Assembly (NCBI GenBank): GCA_964578835.1
Contig: CAZOEL010000071.1
Span: 1-37,082, forward strand
From: CAZOEL01 sp964578835
GTDB lineage: Bacteria > Desulfobacterota > Syntrophobacteria > Syntrophobacterales > Syntrophobacteraceae
Length of the DNA stretch: 37,082 bases
Direction of reading: 5' to 3'
Position 1 is the first letter of the stretch. Every line of letters begins with the position of its first letter. Shown here in pieces: positions 7,745 to 16,050 of this stretch. The notes beneath the pieces were generated by a model. It made no database searches, was not told where the DNA came from, and saw nothing but the letters and a program-made list of their open reading frames with translations. Position numbers and translations under genes: made by a program.

Positions 7745-8371
7745 ATGAGCAAACAAGATGAACGGGCCGAGAAGATTGCTGTTGTCGTAGGATTGGGAAA
7801 TCCTGGAAGGCAGTACGAAGCCACGCGGCACAATGTCGGCTTTCGAGTTGTGGACTTGTTGGCGAATGCCGCTCCGGCTGTTTTGCAGGAAAGGAAATTT
7901 CGGGCGCTTTGGGGAACGGGCGTGATTGAGGGTGAGAGAATTCACCTTTTTAAGCCTCTCACTTTCATGAATCGAAGTGGGGAGGCGGTAGGTGAAATGC
8001 TTAGATACTTCAATATTCCCGCCTCCCAAATGCTTGTCGTGCATGACGATCTGGACTTGCCCTGCGGGCGCATCCGCCTGGCGCGGAAAGGCGGGGCGGG
8101 TGGACATCGCGGAGTCCAGTCCATAATTCAGCACGTTGGCGGCCAGGATTTTCCACGACTCAAACTTGGCATCGGACGACCTCTTCATGGAGAGCCGGTT
8201 GAAGCCTATGTGCTCAAGAGCCCTTATCCTGAGGAGGCGGAAGGCTTTGAGGCCATGATCGAGCAGGGGAGCAAGGCTGCAAGAGCGGTTCTCGCGGAGG
8301 GCTTGGGCGCAGCGATGAACCGCTTCAATAAGCGTGAGACGAAGCTGGATGGAGCTCCAGAGACCAAGTAG
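7745..8371 (+). CDS. pth: Peptidyl-tRNA hydrolase
   Basis: Cleaves peptidyl-tRNA released from stalled ribosomes, recycling the tRNA. The 208 residues include all bacterial Pth motifs: VGLGNPGRQYEATRHNVGF with catalytic His29, KPLTFMNRSGEAV, VVHDDLDLPCGRIR with the catalytic Asp, and the GGAGGHRGVQSII and LKLGIGRP segments. The N-terminal ten residues are an extra charged stretch before the usual start of the fold. The distance from rplY is 105 bases and the ribosome site is poor. It is the last gene before a strong terminator, so it probably ends the ispE-tRNA-prs-rplY-pth unit. Confidence 0.96.
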   Translation: MSKQDERAEKIAVVVGLGNPGRQYEATRHNVGFRVVDLLANAAPAVLQERKFRALWGTGVIEGERIHLFKPLTFMNRSGEAVGEMLRYFNIPASQMLVVHDDLDLPCGRIRLARKGGAGGHRGVQSIIQHVGGQDFPRLKLGIGRPLHGEPVEAYVLKSPYPEEAEGFEAMIEQGSKAARAVLAEGLGAAMNRFNKRETKLDGAPETK

Positions 8372-8434
8372 CCGAAAAAAGCTCTTTTGCGTTAAGTGAG
8401 GATTCTGAGAGGACTAAGCATTATTTGCAGTCTG

Positions 8435-8467
8435 CGCCGATCTCTGAAAACGGGGGTCGGCGTTTTT
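8435..8467 (+). terminator. Intrinsic terminator after pth
   Basis: CGCCGATCTCTG (8435-8446), loop AAAA, and CGGGGGTCGGCG (8451-8462) form a 12-bp stem with three G-U pairs, followed directly by TTTTT (8463-8467). This closes the pth operon. The remaining gap up to the carD gene holds only the possible promoter listed separately; no further gene is seen. Confidence 0.85.
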
Positions 8468-8663
8468 GCTTTATCGCAGCTGACACCTTTCGAGAGAATC
8501 TACAAAAAGATTTGCTTTCACATCTCCTATGTCTGCTGGTAATGTAACTCAATGCGCAATTTTATCATCCCTTTTTGCGATCAATTTATGAGTCTGCGTC
8601 CGTTGATCTCATGTCGAGATGTTGCCCGATATCTGCTATTATGATCGTGGGCTTTGTTTGAGC

Positions 8664-8692
8664 TTTGCATGGGTACTCAGGAATGATAGAAT
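8664..8692 (+). promoter_or_regulatory. Possible sigma70 promoter for the carD gene
   Basis: TTTGCA (8664-8669), a 17-base spacer, then TAGAAT (8687-8692), which matches the -10 consensus at five of six positions. The start codon lies about 60 bases downstream. The strong terminator upstream makes a new promoter in this gap necessary. Confidence 0.35.
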
Positions 8693-8757
8693 TAGAAATA
8701 TTTCCACAAGTAATTGAAAAATCTTGAAATGACCAGGGAGCATGGAGGACATGACAT

Positions 8758-9237
8758 ATGTTCAGAATCGGTGACTTGGCTGTTTATCCTGCTCATGGGG
8801 TAGGTAAAATCGAATCTATGGAGACAAAAACCATCGGGGGAAAGAAGCAGGATTTTTATATCATGCGTATCTTGGAAAATGACATGAAGATTCTGATCCC
8901 CATCAACAATGCCGGTGCAGTGGGACTGCGACAGCTTATCGGTTCGGACGATGTGCCCAGGGTCTACGGTATCCTCAAGTCTCGGGAAGTCTCAGTGAAT
9001 GGAGGCACCTGGAATCGCCGCTATAGGGAATACATGGAGAAGATAAAAACAGGCTCCATTTTTGAGCTTGCAGAGGTGCTTCGTGATCTGACCGTGCTCA
9101 AAGGCGACAAAGAGCTCTCGTTTGGCGAAAGAAAAATGCTGGATACTGCCAGGGGCTTGCTTCTCAAGGAGCTTTCCATCGTCAGAGAGATTAGTGAAGA
9201 GGAGATAGATGAGGAGATCCGCGATATTTTGAAGTAG
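8758..9237 (+). CDS. CarD family transcriptional regulator
   Basis: A 159-residue CarD/CdnL-type protein, a family that binds the RNA polymerase beta subunit and stabilises open complexes at promoters such as those of rRNA genes. Residues 1-65 form the RNAP-interacting Tudor-like domain (FRIGDLAVYPAHGVGKIE, then DFYIMRILENDMKILIPINN), and residues about 75-158 the helical DNA-binding domain (WNRRYREYMEKIKTGS, ELAEVLRDLTVL, LSFGERKMLDTARGLLLKEL). The start ATG has GGAGG nine bases upstream; an overlapping ATG at 8751 is in another frame and gives nothing. It is followed by the PIN-TRAM gene, a pairing common in Deltaproteobacteria. Target promoters cannot be read from the sequence. Confidence 0.94.
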   Translation: MFRIGDLAVYPAHGVGKIESMETKTIGGKKQDFYIMRILENDMKILIPINNAGAVGLRQLIGSDDVPRVYGILKSREVSVNGGTWNRRYREYMEKIKTGSIFELAEVLRDLTVLKGDKELSFGERKMLDTARGLLLKELSIVREISEEEIDEEIRDILK

Positions 9238-9373
9238 GCGATGTGGAAAAGGAGCCTCTCAAGACGTATTATAGCACAAGAACAGGAGTGGAAGGCGTGC
9301 GCCTGGTAGACTGGGAGAGGAGGTGGTAGCGAAGAGCTCTGCGAAATATGAAGAGAAAGGAGGTGAGGGCGGA

Positions 9374-10405
9374 GTGAGATGGGCATGGTTTGTGCTTAAA
9401 GTCGGCTTGTTCGGAGTGTGCAGTGTAGGCGGTTATTTTATTGCAACGCAAATCGAAAACATCAATCATTATTCATGGGCTCCCTGGGCGGGATTGATGT
9501 CGGGGATCCTTTTCGCAATACTAGCCTTATCAGTTGAAAAGCTCATAAAAAGGATTCCGCTCAAGGTTATCTTTGGCGGCACTATCGGCTTGGTTTTGGG
9601 ACTTTCCATCGCTAAATTGATTGCCTTCGGTTTTACTCTGCTGGAGAACACCACCATCCGTGTTGCAATATTTATAATTTTATCTTGTATTTTCGGATAC
9701 ATAGGGATGGTGTTGGGCAGCATCAAGGTCGAGGAGCTTCGACTCCCCAACTGGTCTTGGCTGATGCGGGGCATGCATCGCGGCAGTCCCGTAATGAAGA
9801 TCCTCGATACCAGCGTCATCATTGATGGTCGTATTGCCGATATCGTTGAAACCGGCTTTTTGGGAGGAGTTCTGATTATACCGGAGTTTGTTTTGCAGGA
9901 GCTCCAACACATTGCGGACAGCTCCGACCCGACGCGACGGGTTCGCGGGCGCCGCGGACTGGATGTCATCAAACGGCTTCAGCAAGAAAAGCTGGTGGAA
10001 GTACGCATAGATCGACAGGACTTTGAGAATCTATACGATGTTGATGCAAAGCTCGTTGCTTTGGCTTTGAGGCTCAATTCCAAGATCGTGACAAACGACT
10101 ACAATCTTGCCAAAGTGGCTGAAGTGCAGGGCCTTCGGGTCTTGAACATCAATCAGCTAGCGAACGCTCTGAAGCCGGTGGTTCTTCCAGGAGAGATATT
10201 GCGGCTTCAGATCCTTAAGGAAGGAAAGGAGCAGGGGCAGGGCATCGCTTACCTGGAAGACGGCACGATGGTTGTCGTGGAGAATGCGAGCAGGCACCTG
10301 GGTAAGGAAGTCGAGGTTTCGGTTACGAGTATTTTGCAGACTACGGCCGGACGTCTGATATTCACAACGCTTAAGGATGCCGACCATAGTCGCCAGCAGC
10401 ATTAG
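9374..10405 (+). CDS. Membrane PIN-TRAM domain protein (YacL-like)
   Basis: A membrane-bound putative ribonuclease. Residues 1-120 hold about four hydrophobic helices. From about residue 135 comes a PIN nuclease domain with acidic residues in place (KILDTSVIIDGRIADI, IPEFVLQELQHIAD, YDVDAKLVALAL, IVTNDYNLAKVAEV), and residues 275-340 form a TRAM RNA-binding domain (PGEILRLQILKEGKEQGQGIA). I place the start at GTG 9374 because AAAGGAGGTGA (9356-9366), a near-perfect ribosome site, lies 10 bases before it. A GTG at 9323 would add 17 residues but has its ribosome site too close. The family occurs widely next to carD or ispD genes; the natural RNA substrate is unknown. Confidence 0.9.
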   Translation: MRWAWFVLKVGLFGVCSVGGYFIATQIENINHYSWAPWAGLMSGILFAILALSVEKLIKRIPLKVIFGGTIGLVLGLSIAKLIAFGFTLLENTTIRVAIFIILSCIFGYIGMVLGSIKVEELRLPNWSWLMRGMHRGSPVMKILDTSVIIDGRIADIVETGFLGGVLIIPEFVLQELQHIADSSDPTRRVRGRRGLDVIKRLQQEKLVEVRIDRQDFENLYDVDAKLVALALRLNSKIVTNDYNLAKVAEVQGLRVLNINQLANALKPVVLPGEILRLQILKEGKEQGQGIAYLEDGTMVVVENASRHLGKEVEVSVTSILQTTAGRLIFTTLKDADHSRQQH

Positions 10406-10504
10406 AATTTGCATTACGGATGACTTTTTGGAAGATTCTGGGGTCGTAGCGCGAATCGCCGATCGGAGGTTCAAAGGATTATTCATTGGGAAGTCGAGGC
10501 AATC

Positions 10505-11506
10505 GTGGAGGATTTTGGCGAAGAAGATAGATCCCCAGATTTTATGTTCATAGTAGAAGCTGAAGAGGGAGATCGGCGTCTGGATACGTTCCTGAGGAGG
10601 CAGCGGCGTGATGTTTCTCGAAGCCGTTTCCAGAAGCTCATCCGGGATGCTTTGGTGCTGATAAATGACAGACCCGCCAAGCCCGGTTATGAAGTTCGGG
10701 CGGGGGATCGCGTAACGGTTTGGCTTCCTCCGCCTGATCTTCATGATAGCCTCTCGCCCCAACCGATGCCTTTGGAAATCCTCTATGAAGATGAAGATAT
10801 CCTTGTCGTCAACAAAGCTCCCGGAGTGGTGGTTCACCCCGGGGCCGGTCATTATGACGGGACGCTCGTGCACGGCCTGCTTGCGCATTGCTCGAGACTC
10901 GCCAGTCAAGGCGCTCCATTAAGGCCGGGCATCGTGCATCGACTCGACCGGGATACTTCCGGAGCTATGGTGGTGGCTAAGAGCGACCGGGCTTATCTGG
11001 ATCTCGTTAATCAGTTCAAAGAGCATGCGGTGGAAAAGGAGTACCTCGCTCTTGCCTACGGAAGGTTTCCAAGAGAATCCGGCGAAATCAACGCCGCTCT
11101 GGACAGGCATCCCGTGGATCGAAAGAAGATGGCGGTGGCGGAGCGCAAGGGGCGTGAAGCGATTACGCGCTGGAGCGTGGAAAAAGAGTGGGGAGAAGTT
11201 TCCCTGCTGCGAGTGCGGATCGAAACAGGGCGGACCCACCAGATAAGGGCGCACCTGAGTTACATCCAACACCCCATCGTGGGCGATGCCGTTTACGGCG
11301 GTGGGAGCCGAAAAGCCAAAACGATAAGATCCCACGCCTTGCAGGGGCTTCTCGCTCAAGCGGATCGGCAGATGCTTCATTCCTGGAAACTTGGCTTCGC
11401 GCATCCTCTAACTCACGAATCTCTTCGATTTACAGCAGAGATTCCATCTGACTTCTCAAGCCTTATATCCAGGATAGAGCAGGTCTCCTCATCGGAAGGC
11501 ATGTAG
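10505..11506 (+). CDS. RluA/RluD-family 23S rRNA pseudouridine synthase
   Basis: Converts uridine to pseudouridine in RNA, most likely in 23S rRNA. The order is an S4 RNA-binding domain at about residues 15-75 (RLDTFLRRQRRDVSRSRFQKLI), then the catalytic domain with DILVVNKAPGVVVHPG, the catalytic motif HRLDRDTSGAMVVAK near residue 145, and ETGRTHQIRAHLSYIQHPIVGDAVYGG. At 333 residues it has the normal RluD length. The start is GTG at 10505 with GAGG just upstream; an internal ATG at 10544 is an alternative that keeps the whole S4 domain. It converges on the gspC-like gene, 42 bases away, with no clear terminator between. The exact rRNA site cannot be decided by eye, so no symbol is given. 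Confidence 0.93.
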   Translation: MEDFGEEDRSPDFMFIVEAEEGDRRLDTFLRRQRRDVSRSRFQKLIRDALVLINDRPAKPGYEVRAGDRVTVWLPPPDLHDSLSPQPMPLEILYEDEDILVVNKAPGVVVHPGAGHYDGTLVHGLLAHCSRLASQGAPLRPGIVHRLDRDTSGAMVVAKSDRAYLDLVNQFKEHAVEKEYLALAYGRFPRESGEINAALDRHPVDRKKMAVAERKGREAITRWSVEKEWGEVSLLRVRIETGRTHQIRAHLSYIQHPIVGDAVYGGGSRKAKTIRSHALQGLLAQADRQMLHSWKLGFAHPLTHESLRFTAEIPSDFSSLISRIEQVSSSEGM

Positions 11507-11548
11507 TCTTATCGCTGTTTTACTTTGTAGTAGATGTCTCCCGCTTCT

Positions 11549-12256
11549 CTATCCTTCGTCGCCCTCTCCGTCTTCTGCGTCCAGTTCTTCGTCGGTCGGC
11601 ATGACGCCGGCTGGAGGCTCTACAGCAGGGGGAGGCGACTGAGCTTCTTGAGGCTGGGCGCCGGCAACGTTTGCATTGATCTCTTCAGGCGGCGCATTGA
11701 TTTGGCCTCGGCCAGGGGGCGCTCCCGGTCTCGGCGGCGCATTTCTTCTGGCGCTTCCGGGGGGTTGCGCGCCAGCTGCCGCCTCGGGCGCGGCGACTGG
11801 TGGAGGAGGCGACGGAGGCTTGGCCATGGGCGGAAGCACTTTGCCTTCCGCATAGAGAGCGACATCGTAGATCTGCCCCGCCTTTTCAAGCGACACGCTA
11901 CGAATTCCAATCTTCTTCACCTCGTAGTCGCTGATCTTTTCGCCTTCCTGGACAGTAATAAAAGGGGATTCCGGTTTGTCCTTTTCCTTCTGCCTGCCAG
12001 TGGCGCCTTTTATGCGCAGGAGGGCTTTTCTGACATTCCCTCTAATCATGATTCCATCAAGCTGAATCGCCTTTGGAGGTACTGCCTGCGCATTTGGCTG
12101 ATTCGACGCCCCGGCGCTATCGGCTGTGGGCGGTTTTCTGTCCTGAGCGAAGATATTCTTTTCCACCATCAAAGGGGCGGCGCTGCAAATGCCTGGAATC
12201 GCAGCGACAAAAAATAAAATCATTGATATAAAAAAGGATCTTCCCGCTCTTCTCAT
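11549..12256 (-). CDS. GspC/PilP-like periplasmic protein with Pro-rich C-terminus
   Basis: A 235-residue exported protein, probably the inner-membrane to secretin connector of the adjacent type II secretion system. It starts with a Sec-like signal or anchor (RRAGRSFFISMILFFVAAIPGI...CSA). After VEKNIFAQDRKPP, residues about 60-125 form a homology-region (HR) like domain, KAIQLDGIMIRGNVRKALLRI...EGEKISDYEVKKIGIRSVSLEKAGQIYDVAL, interrupted here by a charged loop. Residues about 140-235 are very rich in Pro, Ala and Glu. No PDZ domain is visible, unlike classical GspC, and the N-terminus looks cleavable. AGGAGAAGG precedes the ATG. It is transcribed away from gspE, an unusual position for gspC. 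It could equally be called PilP-like. Confidence 0.65.
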   Translation of the reverse strand: MRRAGRSFFISMILFFVAAIPGICSAAPLMVEKNIFAQDRKPPTADSAGASNQPNAQAVPPKAIQLDGIMIRGNVRKALLRIKGATGRQKEKDKPESPFITVQEGEKISDYEVKKIGIRSVSLEKAGQIYDVALYAEGKVLPPMAKPPSPPPPVAAPEAAAGAQPPGSARRNAPPRPGAPPGRGQINAPPEEINANVAGAQPQEAQSPPPAVEPPAGVMPTDEELDAEDGEGDEG

Positions 12257-12304
12257 TACCTTCTCCTAAATGGGTTACGAAAAAGCATAGCCTCTAAAGA
12301 TTAG

Positions 12305-12332
12305 ATTATACTCATTTCCATGCTCTTGCCAA
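12305..12332 (-). promoter_or_regulatory. Sigma70 promoter for the gspC-like gene
   Basis: Read on the minus strand: -35 TTGGCA (12332-12327), 16-base spacer, perfect -10 TATAAT (12310-12305). The start codon is about 49 bases downstream of the -10. This is the best promoter in the window. Confidence 0.65.
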
Positions 12333-12337
12333 GATTG

Positions 12338-12357
12338 ACGCGCGGATGATCGCGCGT
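12338..12357. promoter_or_regulatory. Perfect palindrome, candidate operator in the gspC/gspE divergent region
   Basis: ACGCGCG (12338-12344) and CGCGCGT (12351-12357) are perfect inverted arms around GATGAT. The site lies just upstream of the -35 of the minus-strand promoter, a usual place for an activator or repressor. The rest of the 386-base divergent region shows no gene; short open frames there have no ribosome site or recognisable product. Confidence 0.4.
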
Positions 12358-12566
12358 TGCATGGCTAATAAAAATGACTTTGATTGCGATCGATAACGCT
12401 CCCGCCAGATCCGGATCTTTTTTGCTTGGCATGTGGCGGATTGCTCGCACTCGATTATCTTGTCTATTGAGCATCCACAAAACCGGATGGCCCTGCGCCG
12501 GCGCGTCTGCCTGTCACGCCCGGTCGGGTCTTGCCCGGCTCCCAAATAAGGAATGAAGGGTTGAAG

Positions 12567-12595
12567 TTCACAATTTATTATCAATATGTTATGAA
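12567..12595 (+). promoter_or_regulatory. Possible promoter for the gspE operon
   Basis: TTCACA (12567-12572), 17-base spacer, TATGAA (12590-12595), in an AT-rich stretch 47 bases before the gspE start. Fair -35, weak -10. Confidence 0.3.
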
Positions 12596-12642
12596 ATAAG
12601 CTGTTTGTTCAGAAGATTCGCACCTGCTTCGGGAGATTACAT

Positions 12643-14352
12643 ATGACACGGCCTTCTTCATTGTTGCAAGCGTTTCAGCAAGAATTCAAGCTGCCTGAAG
12701 AGCATGTAAAGCAATTGCAGGCGGCATATTTTATCGAAGGTCTGCCTCTTATGGAAACCTTCGAACAACTTGGGGTGACCGATGAGGGCAGGGTCTTGCG
12801 CGTTTTGGCTTCTCACCTCGATCTGCCTCTTCTCCAGCGTGGCGATTACCCGGAAAAGCCGGTGCTGCTCGAGGGCGTTTCCATGTTTTTTCTTCGCAAA
12901 CATGCGATGCTGCCCATCCAGGTCGATAGCGGCGGAGTGCGCGTAGTCGTCAATAATCCTCTGGACATGCCGTTGCTCAACATTTTGAGCAGCTATTTCG
13001 CCGATATGGACGTGAGCCTGTGCCTCGGACAGAGAGAAGAGATCCGAACGGCGATAGACCGCCTTTACGGAGCGGCCGCCCGAGAAGCGGAAGCGCTCTC
13101 CAGAAGCGGCGACGCCGCTGTCCTCAGCACAGATATGTTCGAAGATGACCTGGAGCGGTTGAAAGGACTGGCTCAGGAAGCGCCTATCGTGAGGTTGGTG
13201 AATGTGCTGATTTCCCGCGCTCTGGATATGCGCGCTTCGGATATCCATTTCGAGCCTTTTGAGCGGGAATTTCAGGTTCGAGCGCGTGTTGACGGCGTAC
13301 TTTTCGATCTCGACCATCCGGCCAAGAACATGCAAGCAGCCATCATCAGCCGTCTCAAGTTGATGGCTAACCTAAATATTGCTGAAAGGCGCCTGCCCCA
13401 AGACGGTAAGATCAAGTTGAGATTCGGGAATCGAGAAGTGGATATACGCGTATCCACCGTCCCCACCATTTACGGAGAGAGCGTGGTATTGCGGCTTCTC
13501 GCCACTGAGAATGTGGATTACGATCTGGCCAGCGTGGGAATGAGCCCACAGCAGCTCTCCTTCATTGAAACGCTCATCGAGCGCCCCTATGGAATGATCT
13601 TGGTGACGGGGCCGACGGGCTCCGGGAAGACGACAACCCTTTACGGGGTATTGAAAAGGCTCAATTCGGTAACAAGAAAAATAATCACGGTAGAAGATCC
13701 CGTAGAATATCAAGTGGATGGAATAAATCAGATCCAGGTGAAGCCGCAGATCGACTTGACTTTCGCCAATACTCTGCGCAACCTGGTGCGTCAGGACCCG
13801 GATGTTCTTCTCATCGGGGAGATACGCGATAAGGAAACAGCGGATATAGCCATCGAATCCGCTCTAACAGGCCATTTGGTGCTGTCCACATTGCACACCA
13901 ACGACGCTCCGGGAGCCATCACAAGGCTTCGCGATATCGGCATAGAATCCTTTCTCATGGCCGACTCCTTGCTGGCTGTTCTGGCCCAGCGCCTGGTCCG
14001 GCTCCTGTGCCCCGTCTGCAAGGAGCCCTACGAGGCTCGCGATGTGGATAAAGCCAGATTGAGAGACGTTTTCAGCGATCTTCCAGACTCCGTCGTTTTA
14101 TACCAAAACAAAGGGTGTGAAAAATGCGGCAATACCGGCTATCGCGGACGGGAGGCCATCTTTGAGATTCTTCCCATAAACGAGTTGGTTCGCTCCGCCA
14201 TTGTCGCGGGAAAGGATGCGGGAGCCATCTCTCAACTGGCCTACCAGGAAAATTATCGCCCGCTCATTCACCACGGTTATAAAAAAGCTCTCGAAGGGAT
14301 GACAACTCTTTCAGAAGTGCTCAGAGTAACCAGCCTGTCTCTTGCGGGATGA
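12643..14352 (+). CDS. gspE: Type II secretion system ATPase GspE
   Basis: The cytoplasmic hexameric ATPase that powers pseudopilus assembly. The 569 residues comprise an N1E/MshEN-like domain (residues 1-150), then the catalytic core with APIVRLVNVLISRALDMRASDIHFEP, the Walker A GPTGSGKTT near residues 322-330, the Asp box and Walker B region (RQDPDVLLIGEIRDKETADIAIESALTGHLVLSTLHTNDA, written here in pieces of the family pattern), and a four-cysteine zinc element (CPVC near 456 and CEKC near 493). The zinc element is typical of GspE and PilB. The ribosome site GGGAG precedes the ATG. gspF follows after 29 bases. The neighbouring pseudopilin, gspL, gspM and gspD genes decide for GspE over PilB. 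Confidence 0.95.
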   Translation: MTRPSSLLQAFQQEFKLPEEHVKQLQAAYFIEGLPLMETFEQLGVTDEGRVLRVLASHLDLPLLQRGDYPEKPVLLEGVSMFFLRKHAMLPIQVDSGGVRVVVNNPLDMPLLNILSSYFADMDVSLCLGQREEIRTAIDRLYGAAAREAEALSRSGDAAVLSTDMFEDDLERLKGLAQEAPIVRLVNVLISRALDMRASDIHFEPFEREFQVRARVDGVLFDLDHPAKNMQAAIISRLKLMANLNIAERRLPQDGKIKLRFGNREVDIRVSTVPTIYGESVVLRLLATENVDYDLASVGMSPQQLSFIETLIERPYGMILVTGPTGSGKTTTLYGVLKRLNSVTRKIITVEDPVEYQVDGINQIQVKPQIDLTFANTLRNLVRQDPDVLLIGEIRDKETADIAIESALTGHLVLSTLHTNDAPGAITRLRDIGIESFLMADSLLAVLAQRLVRLLCPVCKEPYEARDVDKARLRDVFSDLPDSVVLYQNKGCEKCGNTGYRGREAIFEILPINELVRSAIVAGKDAGAISQLAYQENYRPLIHHGYKKALEGMTTLSEVLRVTSLSLAG

Positions 14353-14381
14353 GGCGAGGTTAGGGAGACGATATTCCTGCT

Positions 14382-15569
14382 ATGGCCTATTTTCAGTATC
14401 AGGCTCGTGATGGACAGGGACAGACGCATCGAGGCGTGCTGGAGGCTTTATCCGAGGTCGATGCCGCGCGAAAGCTCAAAACCAGCAAGCTCTTTCCCGT
14501 CAAGGTAAAGGCTGTAAAGAGCAGACGGCCGAGACGGGTTCCGGATGATCATATAATCCGCTTCTTTTTCGATCTTTCGGATCTTCTTTCCGCGGGACTG
14601 CCGGTTGACAGGGCCTTGGCTCTGATAAGCACGAACCAGACCCATAAGGTCTTTCAGCGCGTGGTTCAGGATCTCCTCGAGGATGTTCAGGGAGGAAGCG
14701 ATCTTTCGGGCGCTTTGGGCAAATACCGGGACATCTTTGGAGATTTGTCGGACCACATGGTGAGAGCGGGGGAGGCCGGAGGCACTCTCGGGCCGATCCT
14801 CAAGCGCCTGGCGCAATATCTCGAGCAGCGGAAGGCCTTCAGGCAAACTCTCATTTCGTCAATGATCTATCCCGTCATTCTGCTTTTCACCAGCGCGCTG
14901 TCGATGATCATCCTGCTTGTATACGTGATCCCGAAGTTTGCGCAAATCTTCAAGGACTTGAATCAGGAAGTCCCGCTCCTGACTCAAATTCTCCTCAACG
15001 CCGGAGTTTTGCTCAAGGAGTATGGATGGGTTTTCCCCATGCTCCTGGCTGTCGGGTTTTGGGGAGGACGATATCTTTACAGGCAACCGAACGTAAAGAA
15101 GAAGATGGACAAAGTCTTCTTCAAGATGCCCATCGCGCGTTTCATGATTCTGAACAGCGAGCTCACTCGTTTTTGTCGCACTCTGGGCACAATGCTCCAG
15201 TCGGGAGTTCCCCTGCTCCGGGCGCTCAATCTGGCTCAGGAGGTTCTCATGAACACCGTTCTGCGAGAGGCCATTGCGCCGTTGCACAGGGAGATCAAGG
15301 TCGGACACTCCATGAGCAATTTTTTTCGTTCGAATCAGACCTTTCCCTCTCGAATGGGGACGATGCTCAGGATCTCGGAAGAGCAGGGCAGCTTGGGCGA
15401 TGGCCTTCTAGGTCTCGGGGACCATTTCGAGAGAGATCTTCAGCGGAGTGTGCAGCGGCTCATGAGTCTTCTCGAGCCCGTTGTCATTCTTGGCACCGGG
15501 CTCGTTATCGGGACCATGGTCATCAGCATGTTTACGGCTATTTTTGGCATCAACGAGATACAGTTTTAG
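14382..15569 (+). CDS. gspF: Type II secretion system inner-membrane platform protein GspF
   Basis: Polytopic platform protein that couples GspE to pseudopilin assembly. The 395 residues have the duplicated T2SSF domain: the first near residues 60-185 (IIRFFFDLSDLLSAGLPVDRAL, HMVRAGEAGGTLGPIL) ending in a membrane helix (MIYPVILLFTSALSMIILLVYVIP), a second helix near 210-230, then the second repeat (LTRFCRTLGTMLQSGVPLLRALNL, MLRISEEQGSLGDGL) and a last helix (PVVILGTGLVIGTMVISMFTAIF). The length is normal for the family. It lies 29 bases after gspE and 13 bases before the first pseudopilin gene. Confidence 0.95.
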   Translation: MAYFQYQARDGQGQTHRGVLEALSEVDAARKLKTSKLFPVKVKAVKSRRPRRVPDDHIIRFFFDLSDLLSAGLPVDRALALISTNQTHKVFQRVVQDLLEDVQGGSDLSGALGKYRDIFGDLSDHMVRAGEAGGTLGPILKRLAQYLEQRKAFRQTLISSMIYPVILLFTSALSMIILLVYVIPKFAQIFKDLNQEVPLLTQILLNAGVLLKEYGWVFPMLLAVGFWGGRYLYRQPNVKKKMDKVFFKMPIARFMILNSELTRFCRTLGTMLQSGVPLLRALNLAQEVLMNTVLREAIAPLHREIKVGHSMSNFFRSNQTFPSRMGTMLRISEEQGSLGDGLLGLGDHFERDLQRSVQRLMSLLEPVVILGTGLVIGTMVISMFTAIFGINEIQF

Positions 15570-15582
15570 AGGGTGAGCCTGT

Positions 15583-16050
15583 ATGAAAGCATCCTTTGAG
15601 GACGCCAAGTCTTATGGCTTTACGCTCATGGAGCTCATGGTCGTCCTCATAATCATGGCGGTTTCCGCAGGAGTAATTCTACCGCGCGTGGGGTCCGGCT
15701 TGAGGAATATGGAAGACCGGGAGTTCCTGCAGTTGTTCGTGCAGACCATCAAAAGGGCGCGCCTGATCGCCATGAACTCGGGCGAAATTGTCGCGTTCCG
15801 CATCCGGAGCTCCGAGCGGCTCTATGATATTGTCAATCCGCCTCAGCTGCCTATTCCCGAGAATGTGGACATCTACGCGGATAACCTCGAGCAGGATCCG
15901 GAAACGGGCGATCATCTTATCATCTTCTATCCGGATGGAAGCCTCGTTGGCAACGATCTTGAGATGGTTTTCGACAAGGGGCGCACCTTTCGTATCGCCA
16001 TTCACCCTCTTTTCGGCACTGTCCAGACCTCAATGGCGCAACCGCGATGA
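15583..16050 (+). CDS. Minor pseudopilin, GspH-like
   Basis: A 155-residue prepilin-type protein of the pseudopilus. The class III leader ends in YGFTLMELMVVLII, so the prepilin peptidase should cut after Gly12, leaving a hydrophobic N-terminal helix with the key Glu at position 5. The globular part (QTIKRARLIAMNSGEIVAFRI, then a beta-rich stretch) resembles GspH/FimT rather than GspG, as it lacks the YKLDNGxYPTTEQGL segment of major pseudopilins. The ribosome site is GAGGGTGAG. Its stop overlaps the next start by four bases (ATGA), so translation is coupled. The GspH call is by position and motif, less sure than the pseudopilin call itself. Confidence 0.8.
   Translation: MKASFEDAKSYGFTLMELMVVLIIMAVSAGVILPRVGSGLRNMEDREFLQLFVQTIKRARLIAMNSGEIVAFRIRSSERLYDIVNPPQLPIPENVDIYADNLEQDPETGDHLIIFYPDGSLVGNDLEMVFDKGRTFRIAIHPLFGTVQTSMAQPR

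Noticed and set aside
12407..12423. Palindrome AGATCCGGATCT followed by a run of T, terminator-like
   Set aside because: The palindrome has no room for a loop beyond a 4-base stem, so it would not make a stable terminator.
12312..12584. Open frame of 90 codons on the minus strand in the gspC/gspE divergent region
   Set aside because: No ribosome site, odd Arg-rich composition, and it runs across the mapped minus-strand promoter and the palindrome.
15583..16050. Naming the first pseudopilin gene gspG
   Set aside because: It lacks the conserved YPTTEQGL-type segment of major pseudopilins and looks more like GspH/FimT.
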